The notes below the pieces were generated by a model, which was not told where the DNA came from, searched no databases, and worked only from the letters and a program-made list of their open reading frames with translations. Of a stretch of 64,000 nucleotides of DNA, positions 9,285-19,142 are shown piece by piece (the first letter of the stretch is position 1; every line of letters starts with the position of its first letter). The DNA lies in the NCBI GenBank assembly GCA_028583685.1, contig JAMXIF010001194.1:1507559-1571558 (forward strand), given 5' to 3'. Source of the stretch: Petaurus breviceps papuanus (taxonomy: Eukaryota; Chordata; Mammalia; Diprotodontia; Petauridae). The position numbers and the translations under genes were made by a program.

Positions 9285-9890
9285 CACTGCACCGCCCACC
9301 TGCCTTCAGGGACTGCCATCAGTGCCAGCACTTCCATAAAGCCTTGCCCTGATTCCCTGGAAGCTCCTGTTTATCTGCCCCAACATCTGAAGAAGAGGAG
9401 GCTAGGTGGGGCCGTGCAGAGAGTGCCAGGCCTGGAGGCAGGAAGACTTATCTTCCAGAGATCAGTTCTGGCCTCAGATACTTACTAGCTGTGTGACCTT
9501 GGGTAAGTCACTTCACTCTGTTTGCCTTATTGGTAAAATAAGCTAGAGAAAAAAATGACAAACCACTCTCGTATCTTTGCCAAAAAAACCCCAAATGGGG
9601 CCACGAAGAGTCAGAGACAATTAAAAATGACTCAACAACATCTGAAGAACTCTTGTCTCTCCTCTATACTCTCCAGTGTTTTGTTTTGTGCCTCACTTTA
9701 TTTTTTAACCTCACACCACTCTATGTTTATATGTTAGTCATCTCCCCAATGAGTGAGTTCCTTGTGCACTTCTCTAGATGGCTCTGTTCTAACCACAGGA
9801 AATGCTACTGGCCAGGTCTAAGAATCTTCAAATCCCACTAAAATTGTTTGGTACATAGTAGGCACTTAATAAATGCTTGCTTGCTTCCTT
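9285..9890 (+). repeat. L2 LINE fragment split by a SINE
   Basis: L2-like sequence precedes position 9394 and resumes at 9650, ending TACATAGTAGGCACTTAATA. The interruption is a SINE with a 13-bp target duplication. Confidence 0.65.
9395..9636 (+). repeat. RTE-tailed SINE with 13-bp target duplication
   Basis: The element runs from GAGGAGGCTAGGTGGGGCCG to the RTE-type tail (AACCCCAAATGGGGCCACGA region). It is flanked by perfect AACATCTGAAGAA at 9382-9394 and 9637-9649, which fixes both ends. Confidence 0.95.
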
Positions 9891-9964
9891 CCTTCTTTTC
9901 CCCTATGCTTTCTCTTCCAGGTTCTTGAGCTGACTGGATACGACATCACTATGGAACTGGAGAA

Positions 9965-10195
9965 CTGCTGGACTTGGAGATGGTCCATTAGGCAGAGTAG
10001 AAGGAAAGCTGAATTTGGCCGGAGCCAGAGCCTAGCTTGTATACTTTGGGTAAAGTCAATTTCTTCATCAGTAAAATCAAGATAACTCATCCTGCCTATT
10101 TACCATGCGGTTGTTGTAGTAAAGAAAAAAAAGATGCTTTAAATGCTATAGAAATTTTAAAAAATGTTATAGGAATAGAAGGTATTATTATCCTG
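9965..10195 (+). repeat. MIR/CORE-SINE
   Basis: TGCTGGACTTGGAGATGG, TTCTTCATCAGTAAAATC and GGTATTATTATCCTG are remnants of a sense copy. The 70 bp upstream are shared with a second site at 15.9 kb. Confidence 0.65.
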
Positions 10196-10214
10196 TAGGG
10201 GATCATGGCATCAT

Positions 10215-10370
10215 AATATTTAGAGAAGGAAGGAAATCTCAGAGGTCATTCCAAATTAACTATGCCTCTTACTTTACAGATAAGGAAACTGAGGCCCAGG
10301 GACATTAGATATCTTTCCCAAGGTCCCACAAGTAGGAAGCATCCAAGGATATCTAGAGGCTATGACTCTG
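10215..10370 (-). repeat. MIR3-like SINE, antisense
   Basis: ACTTTACAGATAAGGAAACT, GAGGCCCAGGGACATTAGAT and CAAGGTCCCACAAGTAGG. Confidence 0.75.
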
Positions 10371-10454
10371 GAAAACAGTGTAATTTCCACTCAGTTTCTC
10401 AGTCTCTGGATGCAGGGCCACCCCTAGGCAAAATCCTGCCTCAAGAAGGTATGT

Positions 10455-10600
10455 TTTCAGTTTCTTCATTTAACAGGTGGGGAAACTGAGGATCAGAAGG
10501 GAAAAAGTAACCTGTTTATAAACATATAACTAATAAAAGCTGGGATTTGACCTTTGGCCTCCTGAGTCCACATTTGGGTTCCTTCTATTATTATACAAAA
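10455..10600 (-). repeat. MIR, antisense
   Basis: CAGGTGGGGAAACTGAGGAT, GGGATTTGACCTTTGGCCTC and CTGAGTCCACATTTGGGTTC. Confidence 0.72.
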
Positions 10601-11240
10601 TTTTTTCTCTGACCTACAGAGGAAAAGCTTCTCCTACAGAAACTCTACAACAAAAGCTGGGTCTGAGGATGCCCAGATCCTACCACCTTCTTTAAATATT
10701 AAATGTTAAAAGGTGTGGCTCTCCCATACATCCTCAGTCAATAACAAAATAGCGAATGGATTTCAGCAAGCTGGAGGGGGAAGGCTTTTCAAAGCCAGCC
10801 CTGAACAGACAGGGGAGGCTGAGGGGAGTGGGGCGAAGGGGCGGGGGCAAGGCCTTGTTCAGAGAAAAAAAATGCCTTTTCTTCTCTGATACCTTAATAG
10901 CCTCTTGAATATCAGAACGTTCTCATGGCTGGAATAATCACATTACACTCTGAACAAGCTGATGGTTATGGAAACTGTTGCTATGTAATGCCCACGATGA
11001 ATCACAATACCGGGCGGGCTCCTTCTGGACTTTGCTTTCTGACTCCTCCGTGGATTGGAGACTCCTGCCAATTAATCCAACCTTGGCCCACGGATTCCCT
11101 TTGATTGCTGGAAACACCGCCCTCTCCTGCCCAACTCATTCATAGTCTTATCTATCAATCCAAGGTGGAAAGAACTTCCTGAGTCAGGAATCATGAGTGG
11201 CCCCAGCCCTCCTCGGTGACATTGGAGGTCATGCCCTGTG
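10600..11240. other. Unique intronic block, candidate conserved noncoding element
   Basis: This 640-bp block lacks recognisable repeats. Positions 10900-11160 are balanced in composition and carry homeobox-like TTAATCC and GATTA-type words. There is no open frame with splice sites. Function is unknown. Confidence 0.35.
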
Positions 11241-11246
11241 GTTCTA

Positions 11247-11330
11247 ATAGGGCTTTCTCTCTCTCTCGTCTCTCTGTCTCCTCTGTCTCTCTCCTCCTTC
11301 TCTCTGTCTCTCCCTTCCCCCTGTCATTTC
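11247..11330 (+). repeat. CT-rich simple repeat
   Basis: About 80 bp of CTCT/TCTG-type low-complexity sequence. Confidence 0.9.
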
Positions 11331-11588
11331 TGAGGAGCTACTGCCCACTGCATTAGGAACTGGAGGGAGGGAATGAGGAAGAAGACATGGAAACAGAGTA
11401 AGTTCCTTTTGGGATTTTGCTATCCTACCTTCTTCCTCTGGGACACAGATTTGAAAGAGAGGCTTGATCTTGAAGCTAGAGGGCCTTGAAGTGAGGGCCT
11501 TCTGAATAGAGAACCAGGGACTTGCTACCTGGTGAGCTTCCTGAGTGTCCAGCAAGGCACCCTCAGTGTGAATATCTGGGTATTCACA
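11331..11588. other. Unassigned intronic sequence
   Basis: I see no repeat or RNA gene here. Confidence 0.4.
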
Positions 11589-11870
11589 GCAACGAGGTGG
11601 TAGAGTGGGTAGAATGCTGGACTTGGGGGTCAGGAATAACCGAGTTCAAATCCTGCCTCAGACACTTATCAAACTATATGATCCTATGAAAACTGTCTCA
11701 ATTCTCTACCTCACTTTCCCCATCTGGAAAAGGGGAAGAATAATACCAATTTCCTCACAGGGTTGTTGTGAGGACTGAGATAACACCTGTAAAGTGCTTT
11801 GCAACCTTTAAAACACTGCACACTGCAACACTGTCAATCACTCTTACCACCATTACTATCATTTTCATGG
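11589..11870 (+). repeat. CORE-SINE, sense
   Basis: CAACGAGGTGGTAGAGTGGG, GTTCAAATCCTGCCTCAGAC and CAGGGTTGTTGTGAGGACTG follow the full-length CORE-SINE order. Confidence 0.9.
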
Positions 11871-12079
11871 GTGGTTTTGGAAGGTGGATCTCAAAGTCTC
11901 CCCAATCAAAGCCCCTGCCAGGCATGTTAGCAGACAGCGCAGGGCAGCCCAGCACCACAACCACGTGTCTCCCATGCTGCCAGAGCACCAAAGTCTGCCT
12001 GAGGAGCAGCACTTTGGTTCTAGGGCCAATCTCAGGGTCTGTGTGAGGAATGGCGGTCTGATGAAACTCGCCCACAACT

Positions 12080-12265
12080 GCAGGATTGAGAGTTGGAAGG
12101 GACTTCAGAGATCATTTAGTCTCATCTTTTCATTTTGCAGATGAGAAAGCTGAGGCCTAGAAAGATCAAGTGACTTGCTGAATGTTAGACAGTTAAGTGA
12201 CAGAACCAGGATTTAAACTCTTTAAATCCTGTCTTAAATCCAGTGCTCTTTCTGCTACAAAATAT
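12080..12265 (-). repeat. MIR3-like SINE, antisense
   Basis: GAGAGTTGGAAGGGACTTCA, CATTTTGCAGATGAGAAAGC and AGTGACTTGCTGAATG, ending near CAGTGCTCTTTCTGC. Confidence 0.85.
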
Positions 12266-12292
12266 TACTGTACTTCTCTATTCCAGGCACAT

Positions 12293-12453
12293 CTCTCTCT
12301 TTTTTTTGGAGGAGGGAAAGTAGGGCAATTGTGGTTAAGTGACTTGCCCAAGGTCACATGGCTAGTAAGTGTTAAGTGTCTGAGGCCAGATTTGAACTCA
12401 GGTCCTCCTGACTCCAGGGCAGTGCTCTATTCACTGTGCCACCTAGCCACCCC
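12293..12453 (-). repeat. WSINE1-like SINE, antisense, with 13-bp target duplication
   Basis: The element begins with a T-rich run and GGGCAATTGTGGTTAAGTGA and ends ACCTAGCCACCCC. Perfect ATTCCAGGCACAT flanks it at 12280-12292 and 12454-12466. Confidence 0.95.
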
Positions 12454-12589
12454 ATTCCAGGCACATTTTACTGGGAAACTGAAGCAAATAAATGAGTTAT
12501 AGTGTATGAGAAAGAGGGTTATTGCCTGTTGATTTTGCCATATTCTTCATATCAGTATCTTCATTCTAGTCCCGACTTCTCCCTCTCCC

Positions 12590-13240
12590 TTCCCCTCATT
12601 ACCACTTGCATGGACCAATGCTCTGTCTCCATTCTCTCCTTTCTTCCAAGTCAGCCTGTACTGTCACACTAATTTTTCTAGGGGAGAGCTCTGATCCCAT
12701 CTCTTCTGCTCACTGCCATTCAATGGCTCCCCATTGCCTCTGGAATAAAGTCTAATTTTTTAGCCCAGTGATCAAGGTCCTTTATAGCGTGAGCCCACCT
12801 GACCATTCTAAACTGATCCAACACTCTTCCGTCCACATATTCAGTCCTTTGGCTAAAATATAGTACTTGACAAGCCCTGTCCATGTGCTGTGCTCTCCTG
12901 CCTCTGTTTGTACTGTCTCCTGTGCTTGCAATACCCCTTCTCTCTCTCACCTATCCTCTGCCCCCAACCTGCTGAAATCCATCTCTTCCTTCTAGGTTCG
13001 TCTCTAAAGCACTTCATAGAGCCTTTTCTGACTCTAGCAGTTGTGAGTGATCTCCCTCTTCTCGGAATTCCTCAGGAACACTATTTGTATCTTCCTCATA
13101 TTCTATTTTGTTTTCTAGGTGTGTGTGTGTGTGCGCATGTGTGTCCATATGTACACCTGTACATGTGTTTTTATGGGAGAGATTTCCCCACTAGACTGTG
13201 ACCTTCTTGAGGGCTGAGACCTAGACTTCAGCAAATGACA
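12590..13240 (+). repeat. L2 LINE 3' region
   Basis: CCATTCAATGGCTCCCCATT, GCCTCTGGAATAAAGTCTAA and CTAGACTGTGACCTTCTTGA are L2 landmarks. A GT microsatellite (13118-13145) has expanded inside it. Confidence 0.85.
13118..13172 (+). repeat. GT-rich microsatellite
   Basis: GTGTGTGTGTGTGCGCATGT followed by imperfect GTACA/TGTG repeats. Confidence 0.9.
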
Positions 13241-13242
13241 CA

Positions 13243-13660
13243 TTAGAAAAAACACAGATTTTGAAGTTGAGAGAACTAACTTGGGTTCAAACCCTGGTGT
13301 TGACACTACCTGTGTGATAATGGGAAAGTCACTGTCTTTTATTACTTCCTAGAAGCAGGCAGGTGGTCCGGGGGACAGAGCACTGGACTTGGAGTCAGGC
13401 AGACCTGAATTTAAATATGACCGCAGGCTCCTGCTAGCTATGTGACCCTGGGCAAGTCACTTTACTTTTCTCTGCCTCAGTTTCCTCAATTGCAAAATGG
13501 GGATAATAACTGCATCTACCGCCCAGGGTTGTTGGGATGATCAAATGAGCTAATATCTGTACAGCTCTAAGCACTGTAGTGCCTGGTACAGCAGGGGCTT
13601 ATTCATTGTTCCCTTCTTTCGGATTCCTCATCTATAAAATGAGGTGGCTAGCCTCTACTC
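13243..13660 (+). repeat. MIR split by a CORE-SINE
   Basis: The MIR head (TTGGGTTCAAACCCTGGTGT) stops at about 13347 and its continuation (GGATTCCTCATCTATAAAAT) resumes at about 13620. The interval holds a separate SINE. Confidence 0.75.
13355..13615 (+). repeat. CORE-SINE nested in MIR
   Basis: GCAGGCAGGTGGTCCGGGGG, GTGACCCTGGGCAAGTCACT and CAGGGTTGTTGGGATGATCA in order. Confidence 0.88.
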
Positions 13661-14160
13661 CTGACTGTGGAACAATGATCTGTGTCCTATTTCATCTTCT
13701 CCTCTAGCACTCATTAAGTATTGGCCCAGTTGGTGTTTGGAGAAGGCGTATGCCCAGCACCAGTCCAGGTCAGGGTCCTGAACGTGCCGAGATGTTGCTG
13801 TAGGAGGCCTTGACAGACGTCGGAGAAGATGCAGGCAGTCAGGTTCTGCGCTCCCTCCTCCCCACCTGGGACTCTGGCCCATTGTAGGACTTTTTTTTTG
13901 TTTTGCAGATGATTATACCTTAGAGATAAGAGCGCCTTCCAAATACACTCCTAATAAGGCAAAGGTTGATTGTATGTGTAAGTAATATCAGGCGCTGCTC
14001 ATTTGGAATTTCTGTAATTTTCATTTCAAAGGGGAAATAAATGAGCAAGAGATGTCAAACAATTTAAACATGAAATGCCGGGCTGCTTTGGGGTGAGAAT
14101 AGCACCCTCTTTGAAGCATGGAATGAACACATGCTTTCTTGGCTTTTCACAGCACATATG
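13661..14160. other. Unique intronic block
   Basis: No repeat is recognised. Positions 13905-14090 are AT-rich with words such as TTGATTG and CAATTTAAACATG and could be a conserved noncoding element. Confidence 0.35.
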
Positions 14161-14162
14161 GT

Positions 14163-14395
14163 AGGCACAGTGAGGTGGAAAGAAGGCCTGGCTTTGAGTC
14201 AGGAGACTTGAGTTCAAATCCTACTACTGACACTCAATGACCCTAAGCAAGTCACTGTCACTGAGCCTGTTTTCTTATCAGTGAAATGGGGATGTTAAAG
14301 CTTCTCATATTATTTCCTGCTTTATGGGGTCGTTCTAGATTAAACACTCTGTCACCTTTATAGTGCTATAGAAATGGGAATTGCTGTCATGATAA
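14163..14395 (+). repeat. MIR/CORE-SINE, sense
   Basis: GAGTTCAAATCCTACTACTG, GAGCCTGTTTTCTTATCAGT and TATAGTGCTATAGAAATGGG. Confidence 0.82.
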
Positions 14396-14930
14396 TCTAG
14401 AAACCTGGCTGAGTCTGGACTCCCTGATTTGGCTCCCGAGTCCATATTTGCCGCTGCGCATCATGGGAGCGAGGCAGAAGTCTGGCCGGCGAGTCTGGGA
14501 GACCTGGCCTGGTGTGTGGAGGCAGTGGGACGGGATCCAAGACTGAGCCAGGAAAACCATGGCACTGGGGGCTGATTTCTCTTCCTCTATCAAATGCAGC
14601 TCCCAAATCCTCCCCAAAGACCAGGGGATCAGGAGGTTAACACCCAGCACTTATCAGCTCAGCACCACTCTGAGCTTCATCTAAAAGCAATTATGGAAAG
14701 GGGGAATACATTCTGATTTTAATGAAAATTAAACTCCCTGAATATTCATGCCATCTCCAAATTGCCCTGTCCTTGCCACTCTCAATCAGTTAAGCAAATG
14801 TTGCACATTTTGGTCTTTCCAAAAAAAAAACCAAAAAACAACAACCTAGAAACCCAAAACAAAACCCAGACTGGCTTCCCATGAGGATCAGCTCTATGAC
14901 CGTCCTCTGGCTGAAGGGGAGCTTGACCTT
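14396..14930. other. Unique intron just 3' of the 15102-14933 exon
   Basis: No repeat is recognised apart from an A-rich run at 14820-14870. Positions 14645-14790 are AT-rich (TTTTAATGAAAATTAAACTC) and look like possible conserved noncoding sequence. Confidence 0.35.
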
Positions 14931-14932
14931 AC

Positions 14933-15102
14933 ATGTGCTGCGAGGCGTTGGGGAAGAGCTGAGAGTACTGGGGGGCTGAGTCCTCAGGGCCATGGGGAGC
15001 AGCATGGCTGATGACCATCAGGACCGGCCTGTGTGGATACATCTTCTTGGAGGTTCGAAAGAAGCTCATGCTATCATTGGTGATCAGATCTGTGAGGTAA
15101 TC
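14933..15102 (-). CDS. SULF2: SULF2 internal exon (sulfatase domain, [11 protein letters not shown] segment)
   Basis: The 170-bp exon encodes 56 codons plus two bases (AT of a split Ile codon), beginning [20 protein letters not shown] and including [18 protein letters not shown] and LFPNASQH. The acceptor is tctccccttcag and the donor GTAAGG. The [10 protein letters not shown] block is a conserved sulfatase active-site element whose His contacts the sulfate ester. Two N-glycosylation sequons are visible, NDS near the start and NAS near the end. [11 protein letters not shown] with [16 protein letters not shown] is SULF2-like; SULF1 has DYFTDLITNES and YFKMSKRMYPHRPVMM as I recall it. Small differences from human SULF2 are Met for Val in SMSFF and Gln for Arg in YSQLF. 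Confidence 0.97.
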
Positions 15103-15158
15103 CTGAAGGGGAGACAAAGCAGGGATTAGGGGAAAGGGAAGAAAAAAAGACAAAATGA

Positions 15159-15281
15159 GGGCAGCTAGGCAGATAGAGCACCAACCCTGGAGCTGAGTCC
15201 AAATCCAGTCTCAGAAACTTATTAGTTGTTGTGACTCTGGGTAAGTCATTTAACTCCAATTGCCTCCAAAAAAAAAAAAAA
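15159..15281 (+). repeat. WSINE1-like SINE, sense
   Basis: GGGCAGCTAGGCAGATAGAG, TCATTTAACTCCAATTGCCT and a run of 14 A close the element. It lies 57 bp upstream of the acceptor of the 15102-14933 exon. Confidence 0.92.
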
Positions 15282-15339
15282 GAGAGAAAACATTTGCAAG
15301 GGCACTCCAAAAGACAGAGGCATTGGGGATGCAAAGGAT

Positions 15340-15545
15340 CCTCAGCACAGATTCTCAGAGTTGGAAGGAACCTCAACAGGTAATCAAGTCCAATTTGTAC
15401 TGGAGGAGGAATTCTCTCCACAATAACCCAACAAGTGACCATGAAGCCTTCATCTGGAGATCTCCAATGAGGAGTAACTTATCACCTCCTAAGACAGCCC
15501 ATTCTACTTTGAGATGACTCCAATGATTTGGGGATGTTTCCTTAG
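15340..15545 (+). repeat. L3/CR1 LINE 3' fragment
   Basis: CAGAGTTGGAAGGAACCTCA, CACCTCCTAAGACAGCCCAT and ATGATTTGGGGATGTTTCCT match the L3/CR1 3' region. Confidence 0.78.
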
Positions 15546-15616
15546 AGTGAAGTGGAATCTGCCTCTCCAAATTCTATTCCACATGCTCCACAGGCAGGGA
15601 TCACATTTTCCCCTTC

Positions 15617-15866
15617 AGCAGATTGGTGGCACAGTAGATAAAATGTTGGGCCTGGAGTCAGGGAAGACCTGAATTCGAATCCAGCCTCAGACACATAGTA
15701 GCTCTGTAACCCTGGGAAAGTCACTTAGCCTCCATTTGCCTCAGTTTCCTCAACTGTTCAAAGGGGCTGTTAACAGCATCTCCGTCACAGGGTTATTGTG
15801 AAGATAATATATACTTGTAGAGTCCTAGCAGTGTCTGGTACTTAGTAGGCTTTTAATAAATGCCAC
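15617..15866 (+). repeat. CORE-SINE, full-length
   Basis: AGCAGATTGGTGGCACAGTA, GTTTCCTCAACTGTTCAAAG, CACAGGGTTATTGTGAAGAT and GTAGGCTTTTAATAAATGCC in order. Confidence 0.92.
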
Positions 15867-15934
15867 TTCCTTCTTTCTTTCTGCCGTAAGCTTTCTTTTC
15901 CAGTTTCTTGAACTGGTTGCATCCCATGCCACTG

Positions 15935-16115
15935 TGGAGCTGGAGAGTGCTGAACCTGGAGTTAGGTAGACATGATTTTGAATCCAGCCTCAGTCATTTA
16001 CTAGTGATGCGACCTTTGGTGCTTAACATTCTGGGCCTCAGTTTCCTCATCTGTAAAATGCCAGAGTTGAATTAGACGACCTCTAAGGTCCCATTGCGCT
16101 CTGAATCTCTGATAG
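15935..16115 (+). repeat. MIR with 3' tail
   Basis: CTGAACCTGGAGTTAGGTAG, CTCATCTGTAAAATGCCAGA and GACCTCTAAGGTCCCATTGC. The 45 bp before it resemble the 9.9-kb site. Confidence 0.88.
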
Positions 16116-16880
16116 GATGATCTTGACCTAGCCCATTCCCCCCAACAAAACAGGAGGGAAGTGAAAAGGACAGGTGGGAGATCACTGATGGGGAGAACAG
16201 AAGGGGTTGTTCTCTTAGGAGGCTGTAGATGCTCCCCTTCTTAAGTTCTGTAAGAGCCCAGGGTCACTGGGCATGTCTGTAGGACAGGCCGGAGGCGGGG
16301 GATGGAAAGGTGACCTCCACTTCCTCAGGATTCTATGAAAGGGATTTTCTTCTCTCTTGATGTGTGAGAAATGTGACACAAAACCCAAAGCCTTCCTAAA
16401 GGCATGATGGAAAACCTGCCTCATGCTCCACTGGAGGATTTAGCTGCCTAGGAATGAAGGGCTGGAGGGAAAGATAAGCTGATGTTTCAACAACCGGTGG
16501 ATCAATTCCCATTCAATCCAAATGGTAATCAGGGAGGCCTATCAATAGCTCACTGTATTGACAGTAGCTTCCTCTAGCACTGCTGCCAGAAGAGCTCAGA
16601 ACTGGGCTGATATGACTAAGCAACAGGGAGAAGAAAGAGAGATTCAGGAAGACAATTAAACCAACAATGTCGCGGCTAGAAAAGGGAGCCATGCTCTTCT
16701 GGGCACATGGTGGCTTCTGGGTGGAAAGGGGAAGACTGCTGGTACAGGCTGAATACAGAGAGATGGATACTCCGAGAGAGAGAGACACAGAATGCAGAAA
16801 AAGGGGAGATTGTTTTGGGGTGGAGAGAGGGAGGGAGAGCCAGATACATCTTTAAAAGAGGAACAGGATCTCAGGTGAAA
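16116..16880. other. Unassigned intronic sequence
   Basis: No repeat is recognised. Positions 16760-16850 are purine-rich (GAGAGAGAGACACAG). Confidence 0.4.
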
Positions 16881-16884
16881 TAAA

Positions 16885-17065
16885 GGCAGAGGGAAAAGGA
16901 CCTGGGTTGGAATCTTGGTTCTCCCCTTTATTACTTTTGTGATATCAGCCAAGTCCTGTCCCCTCTCAGGGTCTCAGTTTCCTCATCTGTAAAATGAGAA
17001 GGCTGGACTAGATGACCTCTCAGGTTCCTTTTAGGTACTACATTTGGGATCCCATGATCCTTTGT
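16885..17065 (+). repeat. MIR with 3' tail
   Basis: GGGTCTCAGTTTCCTCATCT, GGACTAGATGACCTCTCAGG and a CATTTGGGATCCCATGA end. Confidence 0.92.
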
Positions 17066-17542
17066 GTTAGAGGAAGGGGGATCTTGCATTGCATTTTCAC
17101 TGCTGGCGGTGGGAAGCTCTCTGATACAGCCTTACCCACCCTACCCCAACCCTCACCTTACTTTGCATAGCAGCAAGGGATGTTTCCCCGGTTACAGACA
17201 GGTTTACCCACTGACTCTGAGGCTCATTATCTCCGGGATCGTTAGCTGTCTGCAAGGTGCCAGCCTAGGGCCGCTTTGGTAATTAGGGAAAGGTCCTGAT
17301 TGATGAGACCTGGACAACAGCAGCCAATGTAATGTGGGCAGTGAGGGATGAAGCTTGTACAATGGTGCAGGCAGGTGAACTCCTAGGCAAGGGAATGGAA
17401 TCTGCCATACAAGTCAAGCAGTGGGTGATGCACATGAGCGGCTGCTGCTGGGTCCAAGAGGCTGAGCTCTACAGTGGGTGTGGCAAATGGGGCATTTATT
17501 CCCCAGGAGAAGCAAAGAGGGATTCTGGTCAAAATGGTGCTT

Positions 17543-17544
<2 letters not shown>
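17066..17544. other. Unassigned intronic sequence
   Basis: I recognise no repeat or gene. Confidence 0.4.
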
Positions 17545-17592
<48 letters not shown>

Positions 17593-17618
17593 GTGTGCGC
17601 GCGCGCGCGTGTGCATGT
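17545..17618 (+). repeat. 74-bp alternating purine-pyrimidine tract (TG)n(CG)n
   Basis: Uninterrupted alternation starts with (GT)n and includes a GCGCGCGCGCGCG core at 17597-17609. Such sequence readily forms Z-DNA. Confidence 0.95.
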
Positions 17619-17654
17619 TACTCAGGTTCAAGAATATCTAGTCCCGATTTTAGT

Positions 17655-17760
17655 TAATTTATACTCACTCAAATATGGAAGGAGGACCTACTATGTGCAC
17701 AGCATGGTATTAGGTATAGCGCAGGGATACAGAAAGAAGAGCTCAAAGAGCTGATTTTTA
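17655..17760 (+). repeat. Mammalian interspersed repeat, short fragment
   Basis: GACCTACTATGTGCACAGCA and AGCGCAGGGATACAGAAAG match the start of the gggatacaaag-type old repeat seen at 22.1 kb. Confidence 0.5.
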
Positions 17761-17799
17761 TTCAGAGAGACGAGAGTTAGATTGGGCATTTAATGTAAG

Positions 17800-18000
17800 A
17801 TAAAGAACAGAATCCTGGTTCTATCACAGGATGTGAGCTTAATCCCTAAACCTATCAGCCTCACTATCTCTCTCGATCTGTGAAATGGGGATAACATCAC
17901 CATGCACCTCATCCCTCCACAGGGCTGTCAGGAGGAATGAATGTGCTCTGTCAACCTTAATGTAACACTGAGGTGGAAGTTATAAAGAGAATAAATGTAG
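17800..18000 (+). repeat. MIR/CORE-SINE, sense
   Basis: CAGAATCCTGGTTCTATCAC, GATCTGTGAAATGGGGATAA and CAGGGCTGTCAGGAGGAATG. Confidence 0.78.
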
Positions 18001-18214
18001 AGTATAAAATAGTGTTCTCTCTGCACACAAAGCTATTGCTGCTGATGTAGTCAGGCTGAGCCCTTTCTGGTTTTTCCCCATGAGTGGGAAGACATATACT
18101 GAGACATGTGATATTAGAACATCTTCCTGGCCCCCTTACTGACCGCCCCTTGCAGGATGGCCAGTTGGTGTTCTACGTACAGTCCCTACCTGAGGCCTAG
18201 GGAACTGTAGCCAC

Positions 18215-18345
18215 TTAGAGCTGGAAAGTCCACTAGTGAACAACCCTTGTTTCACGGAGACTCAGAGAGTGGGGAGTGACTTCCCTGGAGACACACTGAA
18301 AAATCAGCAGCAGAGCCAGTGTTGGGCCAACTCAGGTCCAGGACA
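18215..18345 (-). repeat. MIR, antisense
   Basis: AGAGCTGGAAAGTCCACTAG, CACGGAGACTCAGAGAG and CAGAGCCAGTGTTGGGCC. Confidence 0.65.
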
Positions 18346-18356
18346 GGGAAGGGAAG

Positions 18357-18613
18357 AGAATAAGCATATTATGGTTCCTACTGTGTGCCAGGCACTGCAC
18401 TTTTATGAATATTATTGCCTTTGATCCTCACAGCAACCCTTCATTACAGATGCTGCTATTATCTTCATTTTACATATGGGGAAACCGAGGCAAGCAGAGG
18501 CTAAGGGCCTAGTCCAGTATTATATAGCTAGTAAGTATCTGAGGTTGGATTTGAACTTGGGTCTTCCTGACTCCAGGCCAGGACTCTACACACTGCACCA
18601 CCTAGCTGCCTAT
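18357..18613 (-). repeat. CORE-SINE, antisense, full-length
   Basis: CCTACTGTGTGCCAGGCACT, CATTTTACATATGGGGAAAC and CACTGCACCACCTAGCTGCC. Confidence 0.93.
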
Positions 18614-19050
18614 GGCCAGGGTTCTTTCTATCCCACAACTAGAGTATATATAAGCCTGTCCTCACTCGTCCAAGGTTCGTTTTAGAGTTAAACTGAAGGA
18701 GTCTTTGGGCATGAAGGGGATATGATCAAGGTGAATTATTTACTTCTGCTCCTGAGCTGTTGTTGGCAAAGTGAATTTATTTTAATTTGTTTTTCTCTGG
18801 GGGGATACAATACTTGCCATAGAGAATAAAAATGTGATTCCAGTGTGAGAAGCTCATTATTTTACCAAGGGTAATTCTGAACTTTTGCTTAGTAGAGGGG
18901 AGGAAGGCACAAATTGCTGGCTTTGGAGCCCATCAGAAAGCATGCCGCCAAGCAGAAGGCAGGAGGCTTAAATACGAGAATGGAGACTGGACAGAAATGC
19001 CATTAAATGCCAGCTGTGCTACTAGGTATGGAAGCAATCTCCCAAAGAGG
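18614..19050. other. Unique intronic block
   Basis: No repeat is recognised. Positions 18720-18890 are AT-rich unique sequence. Confidence 0.35.
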
Positions 19051-19059
19051 GGTCACCAT

Positions 19060-19142
19060 CTCATCCTTTGTAATTGTGTCCCCAGTGCCTAGGCATAGTG
19101 CCTAGCATGCAGGAAGTGCTTAATAAATGCTTAGTGATTGAG
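19060..19142 (+). repeat. L2 LINE terminus
   Basis: CCAGTGCCTAGGCATAGTGC and AAGTGCTTAATAAATGCTTA. Confidence 0.75.

Noticed and set aside
17332-17754. 140-residue frame with a Cys-Val run
   Set aside because: It is translated (GT)n repeat plus unrelated flanks.
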